From: Cymodocea nodosa
Taxonomy: Eukaryota > Streptophyta > Magnoliopsida > Alismatales > Cymodoceaceae
Assembly (NCBI GenBank): GCA_036874045.1
Contig: CM072345.1
Coordinates: forward strand, 3,993,501-4,057,500
Length of the DNA: 64,000 nucleotides
Reading direction: 5' to 3'
The position numbers and the translations under genes are program-made. Below, piece after piece: positions 23,800 to 34,518 of this stretch (positions are counted from its first letter, which is position 1; the number at the start of each line of letters is the position of its first letter). Below the pieces are notes generated by a model, which was given only the letters and a program-made list of their open reading frames with translations, was not told the DNA's origin and made no database searches.

Positions 23800-23810
23800 T
23801 TGATACTAGT
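23800..23810 (-). other. CopC-1 primer-binding site
   Basis: The minus strand reads ACTAGTATCAAAGC directly after the 5' LTR end, a TGGTATCAGAGC site with three transitions. Confidence 0.8.
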
Positions 23811-25015
23811 TGTAGGATCGTCTGTATCACAAGAGGGGGGGTGAATTGTGTCTTTAGTAATTAAACTAGTAGATAAAACAAGAGCACAAAACACTCGTAA
23901 ATGAAATTCTATTCTTTTATTTCAAAACAGAATTTACAATATCTTTCAGCTCAATTCCCTTCTTGACGGTTTTGATACAGTAATTTTTGATATACAATTG
24001 AAATAGGAAAACAAAGCTCTTTTTCAAAACTAATTTTGAATTGTATAAAACCTGATCTTTATACACACAACTCTTTTCTTTCTCTTTGCTTAGTTTCTGT
24101 ATCTCTTCTTCTCTAGTTGTCGAATTTCCAAACTTCTTGCATTTGCAGCTCCTTTTCTAAAATTGCTTGGAATTTCGAATTTCTTCTGATGTTGGAGAAC
24201 TTTTCAAAATATGAATATTCAAACTTAACTTTTCAATTAGGGATCCAGATTGAATATTCAGACTTGGTCTTTGAGATTGGGATCCCCTATTGTAATGTAG
24301 CTCGTACTCTCTATTTGTAGTCAAACTCTGTTGTCTTTCACGTTCAGCATGTTCATCCACTTGATCCACAATCCATAATCCATAATCCACGTACTAATTT
24401 TCTCTTTAATCCAAATTACTTTCTATTTAAATTTCCACTTTCTTCATTGACAATCTGAGTTTCCACGATCTCCACTCGTAGATTCATCGAAATTTTATCT
24501 TCTTGGAGTCTTGTAGAATATCTTCTAAGTCTTCAATTTAGTCGAACATTTATCCTTTAACTCTTGTCAAAACTTGAACACTTATCCTTTAACTCTTCAA
24601 GTTCTTGCACCTGCAAAACACGTGACTGAACAAGGAAACTTATCTGTTCATTAGTCCTTTTATAAAACTCGAACAATTATCTATCCATGCGTATAAAAAC
24701 TCGAACAGTTATCTAACTATTCGATTTTTCATTACTAAACGCACATGGAAAACACGTGACAACTTAAAACATTAAAAACACACGTGTGGATAACTTAACT
24801 ATACGAGTTTTTAAAATAAAGTATTTGACAAAAATGAAACGTTAACTATCCAAAAGTTTAACTATTGCAAATTTAGCTCTTTGGAAATCTTTAATTTATC
24901 CGACATAAAAATGAAACTTTCCGATAATCTTTTAACTATTATATTTAGAGAATATTATGTAGACTTATTTAAATACATTAATAAAGCATACATCTTCAAA
25001 ATTAAATACCTAACA
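23811..25015 (-). repeat. CopC-1 5' LTR
   Basis: Minus strand TGTTAGGTATTTAATTTTG to CGATCCTACA, 1.2 kb, matching the 3' LTR at 15720-16933 with scattered differences. The reversed microsatellite of ATCCATAATCC units lies near 24364-24392. Confidence 0.93.
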
Positions 25016-25667
25016 CATTCATTCAAAATAAACATAATAAACTACTGAAATGAAAGTTCTATGATTAAACTACAATGTAACATTACAACTAAACCTAAAA
25101 CTACCATTACCCTACTGAAATTACAAAGAACACAACTTTAAACAAGAAAATGAAAACCTAAAGAGCTAAACCAATACAACCCTTTTTACCTTGAAGTGCA
25201 AACTTGTTTTGGAGAAGAATGGTGCATGAGATGTGCTCCTAGCCGTCCTCCTAGCTAAGAATTTCATGGTTGTCACCACACGAGTTCTCTTCCAAAAGCG
25301 GGAGGTCTTCAAACACCACCAAACACCAAGAAACAAGTAGTCATCCACCTAAAGTCCACAACCCTTGCCTTTCTTCTACTAGGACTGATCCACGGAAGAG
25401 GGGAGACAGTTGCATGGCTTCAGATGTGCTCCAAACAGCACCCACAAGGTCTGGAAAAGATGCCCTAGCCGTCCTCCTACTAGCAACCACCAAGAGGACA
25501 AGAGAAGAGGTTGGCCGAACCTTGTCTTCTACCTTGGAGCTCCACGAGAGGGGCGAGAAACACCACCTTCCACGAGTTCTTGAGGGGGGGAGAGGGGCTG
25601 ACGACTTTCAAGGGATGGAATGGGGGAAAGCTCATCCAAGAGGAGGGATTTGTTGGCCTTACCTCTC

Positions 25668-25675
25668 CTTTTATA
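25668..25675 (-). promoter_or_regulatory. LtrD-1 TATA box
   Basis: TATAAAAG on the minus strand within CTCTATAAAAGGAGAGG. LtrD-2 has the equivalent TATAAATA at 50538-50531 at a similar place in the element, which supports its role as the LTR core promoter. Confidence 0.6.
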
Positions 25676-26082
25676 GAGGCTCCAAGTGGTGGAACTTGGT
25701 CTCCACCTTTGATCTTCAATCCAAGGGCCAAAATTCCTCCTATCTTGATTTGCTTTATTTTTCTTATTCTTCAACCTAATTCTAAAAATACCCATGTACT
25801 TATTTAAATAATTAATCCTAAGTGCTAAAGTAAATTTAATCTACTTAATAAAATGCAATTGTGTTGCCACCAAGATGTAAATGTGTTTTCATGAAATGCT
25901 AAATAACAAATAGCGTCTCATTTATGCATAACTTTCTTCATTTAAGCCCATAACTACATTATTTGCCCAAAATGCATTATAACTTAAATCTTCATTAAAC
26001 ACTTATGAGTATATGGCTTTAAGCACATAAAATGCATCACTTAACTATATAAAATATGCATAAATTATGACTCTACAATTGT

Positions 26083-26990
26083 AAAGCTTCTAGCCTTGGT
26101 TTCAGGTTGATGCTAGTATGTTGAAGAGGAGATCATCTTACAATTCTTGGATTGCGATTCTATAGGGAGAGGAGGCAAGATTGTAAGTGATTAAGTTTTT
26201 AGTGGTGTAATCATGTCGCATGTAGTAATAGAAGTTTTTACTATCAATAGAGATTTTTACATTTCACCTTTCGCTTATCTTCAGGAACATATCAAAACAA
26301 AAATACCAAAAATAACAAATTATCTGTGTTTACATTTAGTATTAAAGTGTTGTATTGTTTGTTTTGTATCGTGATTAATGTTATCATTGTTAATATTGTG
26401 AATGTTTTAAGTTTATTTGATTTAGAAAATAGAAAATAGTTTTATTGTTTACTGAAATTGATTCGTTCTAGATACTTAAAGATTTTAATGATTACTGCTT
26501 GAAATATCTAAATGTTAGTGTTGCTTAATGATAAATTTAATATTAAATAACATTAAAGGGCTTAATTGATGTTATTTACATTCTATGGAACTACCCAATG
26601 GTTGGCCGAATTCCTTTGTAAATAGCAGTATTTAATTGGAAAGGTAGGCTCGTGGAGTTGACTCAAGTCCACGAGGTTAGTCTGTTGAGTTAGCTATAAC
26701 TCCATGAACTAAGTCTGTTATGTTAACTGTAATTCAATGGAGTATTTAACTAAACACATATAAACTCCAATATAAAAATCGAAACAGTACACAATTCTTA
26801 CTCAATCTTTGTGGGATCGACTTGTACTTGCACACAAATATAATATACAATGTGCACATGCAGTTAAAATAGAAATTGGATTTAATATCTAATTTGTGTG
26901 AAAGGTTGTTTGTTTACTTCTAAAAGTAATTATTGATATAAGCATAAAAACAAATTAAACAAGTTTTCTAGCACCGTTGTATAAATAAGT
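26083..26990 (+). repeat. GypG-1 5' LTR, right part
   Basis: Resumes with AAAGCTTCTAGCCTTGG after LtrD-1 and aligns with GypG-2 from 51698. It contains CTCGTGGAGTTGACTCAAG and TCTGTTGAGTTAGC motifs (26648-26720) and, near 26808, CTTTGTGGGATCGACTTGTA, the pattern found near the 3' end of Athila LTRs. The exact LTR end could not be fixed because the PBS region is partly duplicated. Confidence 0.75.
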
Positions 26991-27026
26991 TTAAGATTTA
27001 ACTTTTCACAACAATACAAGTTTTTC

Positions 27027-27046
27027 TAGCATCGTTACCAGGGATT
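27027..27046 (+). other. GypG-1 primer-binding site (tRNA-Asp type)
   Basis: TAGCATCGTTACCAGGGATT corresponds to the Athila/Tat site TGGCGCCGTTGCCGGGGATT; every difference is a transition of the deamination kind. A partial second copy, TAGCACCGTTG, lies at about 26972-26982. Confidence 0.75.
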
Positions 27047-27125
27047 GAGAAGCTAAGCAACTGTGAGTACTGTTTTGTTTTAATAACAAAGGGAGTGTTG
27101 TGTGTTTTATTTTATAATTGAGAAT

Positions 27126-28085
27126 ATGGCATATGCTTATGCTCAAAGATTTCTAAAACCTGTAGTTAGCATATGTGAATTCTACAATTTGGAAGGTCAC
27201 GACATCGCTAATTATTTGAAATTGAGATGATTGTAGATGATTAGATCACATGAACAACAAATGAATTATATTCAATATAATAGAGTTGAGTATGAGAATC
27301 CTATAGTTTACCTAACTAATGGCTAGTTTAGAATTTGTAATATGTTGAGAGACAAAGAAGTTTAGGATAGATATGATAGACTAAAGCGTAGCTTAGACCA
27401 AAACATGGACAAACTGGAACAATACATGTGTCAACAACAAGAAGTCAACCAATTAAACTATAGGGAAGAATATACAGAACCTAAAATTGATATCATATAC
27501 AAAACTAAAAAAACTATAATGAAAATTGATCAAAAATTGAATGCAATGAGATTAGATGATCTGGAAAGAAAACTAAAAGCATTGGATGAATTTACAATGA
27601 AATTACAAGTTATGCAATAGGAAAACATACATGAAAACTTTAATGTTACAGATTTGCATAATTTGCAAGATATACAGACAAAAGAAAATATCAATGCAAT
27701 AGAATTTAAAGAATGTAAGTTAAAACTAAAAACAATTGAAGATCAAAATTACGAAAATAAAATACAAGAACATCATGAAAGTAATGAAAATCTGGAAGAT
27801 GTATGTATAACATTAAGATCTAGAACTGATATACCACCAAGAATTCAAAAAGAAAGTAATATGAAGGTGGATAAGAACAAAATTCAAAAGGATAATGAAA
27901 ATGTAGAAATCAATGAAGAAAAAATTGAATCTAAAAATGAGACTAAAAATGATCAAACAAATGAAATGAAAGACAAAGAATCTTATAAATCACAATCATT
28001 AGCACCCTGTCCTAAAAACAAGAAAAAATTAGAGAAATTTTTGAAAAAGTACAAGTTAACTTTCCTTTGTTAGACTTATTGTAGA
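27126..28085 (+). pseudogene. gag: GypG-1 gag remnant
   Basis: ATG 27126 (MAYAYAQRFLKPVVSICEFY). The frame is broken by several nonsense codons up to 27620. Readable parts are Lys/Glu-rich: a helical NMDKLEQYMCQQQEVNQLNY segment, then ENLEDVCITLRSRTDI and KKKLEKFLKKYK, which correspond to the linker before protease in Athila polyproteins. The gag capsid domain of the family was not seen, so a large part of gag is deleted or never present. A frameshift near 28050 separates it from protease (VNFPLLDLL then TAG). Confidence 0.75.
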
Positions 28086-28087
28086 AA

Positions 28088-28738
28088 ATGCCACCTTGTG
28101 CTAAATTTCTTAAGGACTGGTGTACTAAGAAAAGAGAGCGAAAAGTTTTAAGGAAAGTCTTTTTAGTTGAGCAAAGTAGTTCCCTATTTCTACCACAAAT
28201 TCCTAAAAAGTTATCTGATCTTAGAATCCCTGTTATATCATGCACCATAGGAAATACCATTCTAGAAAGAACCTTAATGGACCTAAGTGTAGGTATAAAT
28301 GTTATGCCGAGTGATAAATTTACATCCTTAGGATTAGAAGGCTTAATCCCTACTAGGACTATTATTCAATTAGCTGATAGAAATATAAGATACCCTAGAG
28401 GAAAAATAGAGGATGTCTTAATTAAAATAAAAAACTTCATATATCCTATTGATATTGTGATTTTGCATTCCCAACAAATTAAGCATCAAAATCATAATAC
28501 ATCTTTAATTTTGGGAAGACCATTCTTAGCAACATTAGGGGCTGCTATAAATTATAAAACTAGAGTGATGAAGTTAGCATATTGTAATGAGGATACTCAA
28601 TTAAACATTTTAAAACTAGAAAAGTTTGAGGAGTCAGAAATGTCCTTACATACTATAGACTTTTTAGAGGATGAAGGAGATATGCTAGATGATGTGATTC
28701 AAGAAGAACTAAATAGGAAACTAATTCTGAAACTTTAA
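28088..28738 (+). pseudogene. pol: GypG-1 protease
   Basis: Open for 216 codons. Begins MPPCAKFLKDWCTKKRER, the segment before protease in Athila. The aspartic protease region reads CTIGNTILERTLMDLSVGIN, where the usual D-L-G-A-S active-site motif is D-L-S-V-G; then IIQLADRNIRYPRG and LILGRPFLATLGA, hallmark motifs of Athila protease. The changed active-site Ser/Gly spacing makes activity doubtful. It ends at TAA 28736 and is separated from RT by that stop alone. Confidence 0.9.
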
Positions 28739-28740
28739 AA

Positions 28741-30252
28741 GTGAATGAAAGCATAAATGTAGAAGGACATCAAGAAGAGATTTACAAAGAAGATGAAAAT
28801 GTTCAATTAGAAGCTCTAGCTTCTGATGGTCAACATTTAGATTTAAAACCTTTACCTCCTGAATTAACCTATATATTTCTTGAAGAAAAACGAACATGTC
28901 CAATCATTATTGCTTCAGATTTAAAAGAGGATCAAATTTCTAAATTAAAAGTAATAAAAACTTCTAAAGACACAATAGGATGGACTATGACTGATATAAA
29001 AGAGTTAAGTGAAACTTTATGTTGTCACCACATATATTTAGAAGAGAATGCTAAACCAGTTAGAATTCCTGAGAGGAGATTAAATCCAAACCTTAAAGAA
29101 GTAGTCAGGAAGGAAATAGTGAAATAGTTAGATAATGACATAATTTATCTGATTTTTGATAGCTCATGGGTTAGTCCAATCCATGTAATTCCTAAGAAAT
29201 CAGGATTAACAGTTATTAAGAATGAAAGTTAAGACTTGATACCTACTAGAATTCAATCAGGCTAAAGAGTGTGTATAGACTATAGAAAGCTGAGTGTTGT
29301 GACTAGGAAAGATCATTTTCCCTTACCTTTTATAGATCAAATGCTAGAGAAATTAGTAGGGCAAGAATATTTTTGTTTCCTAGACAGGTATTCAGGATAT
29401 AACCAAGTTCCAATAGCATTAGAGAATTAAGAGAAAACAACTTTCACATGTCCTAATGGAACTTATGCTTTTAAGAGAATGCCATTCGGATTATGCAATG
29501 CACCAGCCACATTCCAAAGATGTATGCAGGGCATATTCACTAGAATGACTAAAGATTTTTTAGAAATATTTATGGATGATTTTACTGTATGTGGAACTTC
29601 ATATGAAGTGTGTTTAAACAATTTAGACCAAGTATTAAAATGCTGTGGAAAAAAGTCTTGTTCTAAATTGGGAAAAATGTCACTTTGTGGTTAAACAAGG
29701 AATAGTCTTGGGACATATTGTTTCAAAGGAATGGTTGGAAGTAGATAAAGCTAAAATAGAAGTAATTTCTAATCTACCAGAACCTAAATCAGTAAAAGAT
29801 ATTAGATCATTTCTAGGACATGCTAGATTTTATAGAAGATTTCTTAAAGATTTTAGCAAAATAGCTAAACTTTTAACTAATCTATTAAAAGATGTCCCAT
29901 TCAACTTTGATAAAAATTGCAAAGAAGCATTTTTCAAGCTTAAGACTAGCTTAATTTCAACTCCTATAATACAAGCACATGATTGGAGCCATCCATTTGA
30001 ATTAATGTGTGATGCATCTGATTTTGCTATAGAAGTAGTGTTGGGACAAAAGATAAAAAAATCTCCTAGAGCGATTCATTATGCAAGCAAAACATTAAAT
30101 GATGCTCAAGTTAATTATACAACTACTGAAAAAGAGTTGTTAGTTGTTATGTTTGCCTTAGAAAAGTTTAGATCATATCTAATTGGAGCTAAAGTGATAG
30201 TATACATGGATCATTTAGCTTTAAAACACTTAATAGCAAAGAAAGAGACAAC
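28741..30252 (+). pseudogene. pol: GypG-1 reverse transcriptase and RNase H
   Basis: Reads RRLNPNLKEVVRKEI, SSWVSPIHVIPKKSGLT, CIDYRKLSVVTRKDHFPLPF, then MPFGLCNAPATFQRCM and the catalytic FMDDF near 29570; clearly Athila-type RT. Nonsense codons include TAG after EIVK (29125) and TAG after RIQSG (W to stop). A frameshift near 29640 moves to the frame of LVLNWEKCHFVVKQGIVLGH. RNase H follows with MCDASDFAIEVVLGQ, EKELLV and YMDHLALKHL. The product is cut at 30252 by the CTAGA target site of CopB-1; the missing C-terminus continues at 41206. Confidence 0.93.
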
Positions 30253-30257
30253 CTAGA

Positions 30258-31821
30258 TGTTGAGTATTTTTGTTTTGATGATGTATGCTGAATGAATATA
30301 ATCATATTTGCTCAATTACTATTGCTTGTGAAAAGAAATTAAAATCATCAATTAATACAGAAAAAGCTTATTGATATAAATACTTGTCTGTATTGGATCT
30401 GAAGTTAATATCTAGTCGTTTCATTGCATTAATTTCTCATTTAGCTAAACGTTAAGTTAACGTGTGTTTTCATTGAAAAGCATGATATGTTTTAATGTTA
30501 TATCTTTTGTATCATGAACAGTGCACGTTTAGACAACTCGTTAAGTTAGAGGCTTAAAGGTTAAAATAGGTCACGTGATAACTCGTTAAGTTAGTGAGTA
30601 AAAGAAGAGACGAACTCGTTAAGTTAGTGTTATACACGTGGTGAAATTATAAGTTACGAATGTTGTATTGTATCACATGAGGTGCACATGTTTAACTCGT
30701 TAAGTTAACATAACTAAACGCATTAAGTTGCTATATTGAACACTAAGGCAGCACGTTAGGTTAGCGTTATAAACTTAAGTTGTTATTTTTGCACGTGGAA
30801 AAATTCTTATTATAAAAACATTTGTTTATTACTAGTTCGTTGAGTTATCATGACACAACGAAAATGGTTCGTTGAGTTATCATAACACAACGGAGATGGT
30901 TCGTTGAGATAGCATAACACCACAGACTTAGTTCGTTGAGTTAGCTACAGTACTTGTCACGTGAAATGGCACATGAGGAACTCGTTAAGTTAGAAACGTT
31001 AAGTTATATATATACTTGTGTTACTCATTTAGTTAACATTAAAGTAACGACTTCTTATTACACTGATGAAAAACTTTTGGACGAGAAAGTTTATTTTCAA
31101 GAAATTTTTCAGAGATCCAAGATTGATGATTAAAGAAAATTCGAAATATAAATGTGGGTTAGAACGTGTGTGTTTCGATGAAGGAAAAAGAAAAGACGTG
31201 GAGAAGTGGAAAACTGGTAGTGGTTAAACGTGAAGGATATGCATGAAATGAAGATACAGTATAAAAGGCATAGAATTCTCGTTGATCAATTTATCCTTGC
31301 ACACCAAAAAGAAAAATCTTTTCAAAGATCAAACCATCCCTGCACACCAAAAGAAAAATCTTTTTCAAAGATCAAAAACACCTCTTCGGGAAAAATCTCT
31401 CAAGTGGAAGAAAGTTCAGTGAAGCATAAAAAGGTAAGATTTTCGTCACTGAAGATTTGAAGTATCAGAAGAAAGCAAATTCGGTGAAGCATGAAAAGAC
31501 AAGATTTTCGTCACTAAAGAATTGTTGAAGAAGAAAAGGAAGAAAGATCTCAAACAGGGAGAAAAGTTTTAAATTCCACAAATTAGTTTTCTCTGTTTGT
31601 AGTTATGAAATTATTTAGATGATACATTGTATCGAAATATAATTGCATCTACAATTTTTGAGGAGAATTGAATTGTATATTGTAATTGAAACCTTGAATA
31701 AAAATGATTTTATGAAAACAATGTCTCGACTTGCTTTTGAGTTTTAAAGTTTCAATTATATTTTAGAAAATATTAAAAATACACAATTCACCCCCCTCTT
31801 GTGTAGTCATACGATCCTACA
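30258..31821 (+). repeat. CopB-1 5' LTR
   Basis: TGTTGAGTATTTTTG to ACGATCCTACA. The first 800 bases hold at least ten CGTTAAGTTA or CGTTGAGTTA motifs, often paired, with CACGTG boxes between them (for example 30577, 30637, 30793, 30958). TATAAAAGG lies at 31260-31268, followed by two minisatellite units. Confidence 0.95.
31260..31268 (+). promoter_or_regulatory. CopB-1 5' LTR TATA box
   Basis: TATAAAAGG, conserved in CopB LTRs at 4076, 40633, 54970 (minus) and 63287 (minus). A second AT-rich candidate, TTATATATATACTTG near 31003, lies about 255 bases upstream. Confidence 0.7.
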
Positions 31822-31836
31822 AGTGGTATCAGAGCT
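31822..31836 (+). other. CopB-1 primer-binding site
   Basis: AGTGGTATCAGAGCT follows the LTR end; the core TGGTATCAGAGC is intact. Confidence 0.92.
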
Positions 31837-32021
31837 TTGTGAATAATCTTTAATATAAAATCGATACCAACTTATTTAATATCATTGCTTATTCTACCTT
31901 CCTTGTTTTTAAACGAAAATTAATATCTGAGCATACGTTTAACTCTATTAATTTAGGGCTCAAGTTGTATTAAAGTTTTTAGACTATTTAAAATCAAATA
32001 GGTTGAAAAATCTAAGGTAAA

Positions 32022-34269
32022 ATGGCTACTGGAAATGGTAATTTTTCTTTATATGAAGGCCAAAATCTTAATCGTCCTCCTTTATTTGATGGAATACATT
32101 TTAAATATTGGAAATATAGGATGACTGTTTTTCTTCAAAGTATAAATCATAAATTGTGGTTCATGATTTCTAAACCATATACTCCGTTAACTACTCCTTA
32201 TAATACTTGGACAATTACTGAAAAACAAAATGAAACTCTAAATGCTAAAGGCTTAAATATTTTATTTTGTGCATTAAGTTATGAACAGTTCAGTAAAGTG
32301 TCGGCATATAAATCTGCTTATGAGGTGTGGCATGCATTAGAAGTTTCACATGAAGGTACTTCTCAAGTTAAAGAGACAAAAATAAACATGTTGATTCATA
32401 AGTATGAACTCTTTAAGATGCATGAAGACAAAAATATTTCTGAGATGTTTTCCAGATTTCTTGATATCATAAACTCTTTAAAATGTTTAGGAAAGAATTT
32501 TAAACAGAAGGATTTGGTGAGGAAAATTCTCAGATCCCTAAGTTCTAAATGGTCTCAGAAAGTAACATCAATTGAGGAATCACGAGATTTAAATGTTTAT
32601 ACTATGAATGAACTTATAGGTAATTTAACAGCTTATGAAGTTCAATTAAATGAATCACTAAGTCACAACAAACTAAAAATGAAGAAAGAAATAGCCTTCA
32701 AAATTATTTCAAATTCTGATATATCTACTGATTCTGACGAGGATTTGATTTTGCTTACTAGGAAATTCAAGAAAGCATGGAAAGCTAGGAAACAGCAAAG
32801 GAACAAAAATGATAAACCCTCAACGTCAAAATCATTGAATGACAAGAATTCTTCATCCAGAAAGTATGTATGATACAATTGTAAGAAACCTAGACATCTT
32901 TCTCCAGATTGTCCTATGAGGAAAAATGAAAAGCAAAGTAGGACAAATCAGAAGAAGACGGCTCAGAAAACTCAGAAAAAGTTTTACAAGAAAAAGGCTT
33001 TGAAGGTCACTTGGGATGACACGTCTAAAGAGTTTGAATCTAAGGAATCAGCATCAAAATCTTCACATTCAGAAGGAGAACAAGAGTTAGAAGACGTTGC
33101 TCATGTGTGCTTCATGGCAGATGAGTCTGAGGTAATATCTGATCCTGAAAGTCATTCAGATTTCAACTTTGATAAATTATTATGTGCTTATCATGCATTA
33201 TTACAAAAACTTAAAGTATGTAAACTGGAAAATAAGAATATTAGAAAATCTTCATCCATTAAGGAAGAAGAAAATTGTTTCCTGTCTACTACTTTAGAAA
33301 AGTTTAAATGTGATAATGAAAATCATGCTAGAGATTTGCAAAAATTTAGATTTAATGAATGTATCTTGCATGAACAAATACAGAATATAAATGCTGAAAA
33401 ATTAAAGATAGAATCTGAAAATGAAATGTTGAGAAACAATATAAATGAACTTGAATTAGAGATAGAAAAATTAAAACTAAGAGAGCAAGATTTAAATTCT
33501 ACCTTTGAGAAATGGAATTTAAGTCAAACTAAGTTAGACAAACTAACTAGTACCCCTGTGGTGTCTTATAAATTTGGCTTAGGATTTGATTATCCTGAAT
33601 CTCAAGCCAATAAAGTATTTATTAGTTGCACTTCAAGTAAATCTAAGACTAAAATTCCTTTCATTATGAAACAAGGTAATAAATATGTAGAAGTAGGTAC
33701 TTCAAGGGATGAATCATGCAATAATAATATAAATCAATGTGATTTGTCAAATTGTACTTCTAACATGACTATAAATGTTTCTAAAAATCTTGTTTCTTAT
33801 TCTGGAAATTCAATTTCTAATGTTTCTAAAATTTCAGACAATTGTAGTAAACTGAAAATTCAAAAACCTGAGCATGTAATTCAATACACTGGTATTAGAC
33901 CAATTACTCATTCTGCATGTGATAAAACAAAAAATTCTTGTGCAGAAAAAGATTTTGTATGTACAAAAAATGTTAATACAAGCACAAAATCTTGGTATGA
34001 ACTTACTGAAATGTATAAGCATCACCAAAATAAATTAACATCTGATAAAATATGTTTGGTCTTGATTATACTACATCTAAAAACAAAAGAATGATTGCAA
34101 AAGCAATAATGCTATATGTGAGTATGAAGCTAATGATAAATCAATAGTACTTACAACTAATAAGAATATAAATGATAATGTTAAACTATTTTTAAACAAA
34201 AAGAAGAAATATGTGTTTAATGAACTTGGTCCTCAACAACATTGGGTACCAAGAAAAAGTTTTTCTTAA
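32022..34269 (+). pseudogene. gag: CopB-1 gag
   Basis: Starts MATGNGNFSLYEGQNLNRPP. Capsid region (YWKYRMTVFLQSI, ILFCALSYEQFSKVSAYKS, WHALEVSHEGTSQVK), then zinc knuckle whose first Cys codon is TGA (32871-32873), leaving YNCKKPRHLSPDC. The frame continues through an acidic Ser-rich region and a long coiled coil (about 33180-33540) to 34094, where a frameshift interrupts it. In the shifted frame the usual Gag end HWVPRKSFS is followed by TAA at 34267-34269. A candidate intron, GAG|GTAATA at 33129-33137 to TTGCAG|G ending 34281, covers the coiled coil and this stop. Confidence 0.93.
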
Positions 34270-34281
34270 TTTGTGTTGCAG
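33132..34281 (+). other. Candidate GT-AG intron in CopB-1 gag-pol
   Basis: GTAATATCTG at the left end, and a T-rich TTTTTCTTAATTTGTGTTGCAG-like acceptor at the right. CopB-2 lacks exactly this segment (junction between 61414 and 61413), joining ...KSE to EETTSKW in frame. Length 1150 bases; phase 0. GAGG occurs at both ends, so deletion between short direct repeats is an alternative. Confidence 0.6.
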
Positions 34282-34518
34282 GAGGAAACAACATCAAAAT
34301 GGATATTGGATAGTGGAGCGTCAAGTCACATGACCGGACAAAAAAGTCTATTACAAAATTTTACAAATACCATGAAAGGAAGTGTAACATTTGGAAACAA
34401 AAGCAAAGATAAAATCATAGGTATGGGCAATGTTCAAATAACTCCTACTTGTGTTATTTCGAATGTACTATATGTAGAAAACCTAGGTTTTAATTTGCTG
34501 AGTGTCATAAATGGATAA
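34282..34518 (+). pseudogene. pol: CopB-1 protease, N-terminal part
   Basis: EETTSKWILDSGASSHM carries the D-S-G active site; it continues to ENLGFNLLSV as in CopC-1 and then stops matching. About one protease domain's first half remains. The next sequence (IFLNQEKYADK) belongs to the RT C-terminus, so the integrase and most of RT are deleted at about 34505. A one-base insertion at the junction relative to CopB-2 shifts the frame. Confidence 0.9.

Larger units (their letters stand above)
15720..25015 (-). mobile_element. CopC-1, near full-length Sirevirus
   Basis: A 9.3-kb minus-strand element flanked by CATTC at 15715-15719 and 25016-25020. It has two LTRs, PBS, gag, protease, integrase, RT, RNase H, a truncated third ORF and two polypurine tracts. 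It is the most complete copia copy in the window but carries several nonsense codons and at least one frameshift, so it is not autonomous now. The two LTRs are very similar but differ at scattered, mostly transition, sites. Confidence 0.95.
14781..26077 (-). mobile_element. LtrD-1, LTR-like element (interrupted by CopC-1)
   Basis: Occupies 14781-15719 and 25021-26077, about 2.0 kb once CopC-1 and one copy of its duplication are removed. Ends are TGTTGAATTTT and GACTCTACA; flanks ATCGT (14776-14780) and ATTGT (26078-26082) differ by one C to T change. The minus strand reads as an LTR: a TATA box (TATAAAAG, 25675-25668) and, near its 3' end, ATCCTTGTGGATTCGACCCG and CACCGTGCGCTTGCGGTT (14930-14880), a pattern found near the 3' ends of Athila/Tat-type gypsy LTRs. 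No gag or pol, so probably a solo LTR. ORFs at 25166-25807 lie on both strands, match nothing recognised and are probably chance. Confidence 0.7.

Noticed and set aside
25166-25807. Overlapping ORFs on both strands in LtrD-1 (up to 169 codons)
   Set aside because: They lie in the LTR-like region on both strands at once, have no recognised domain, and are not conserved in LtrD-2.
30520-31060. CRISPR-like or satellite array
   Set aside because: The CGTTAAGTTA motifs are short, unevenly spaced and degenerate, and lie within LTRs; no fixed unit or spacers.
31230-31460. Small ORF in CopB LTRs (M-D-MHEMKIQYKRHRI...), also at 4046, 11762, 54809 and 63126
   Set aside because: It starts before the TATA box (31260), so the LTR transcript would not include its start. 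Its length and repeats come from the 42-base minisatellite, and other LTR copies break it.
31822-31836. tRNA gene
   Set aside because: TGGTATCAGAGC is only the 12-base complement of a tRNA 3' end used as a primer site; no cloverleaf is present here or at the other PBS sites.
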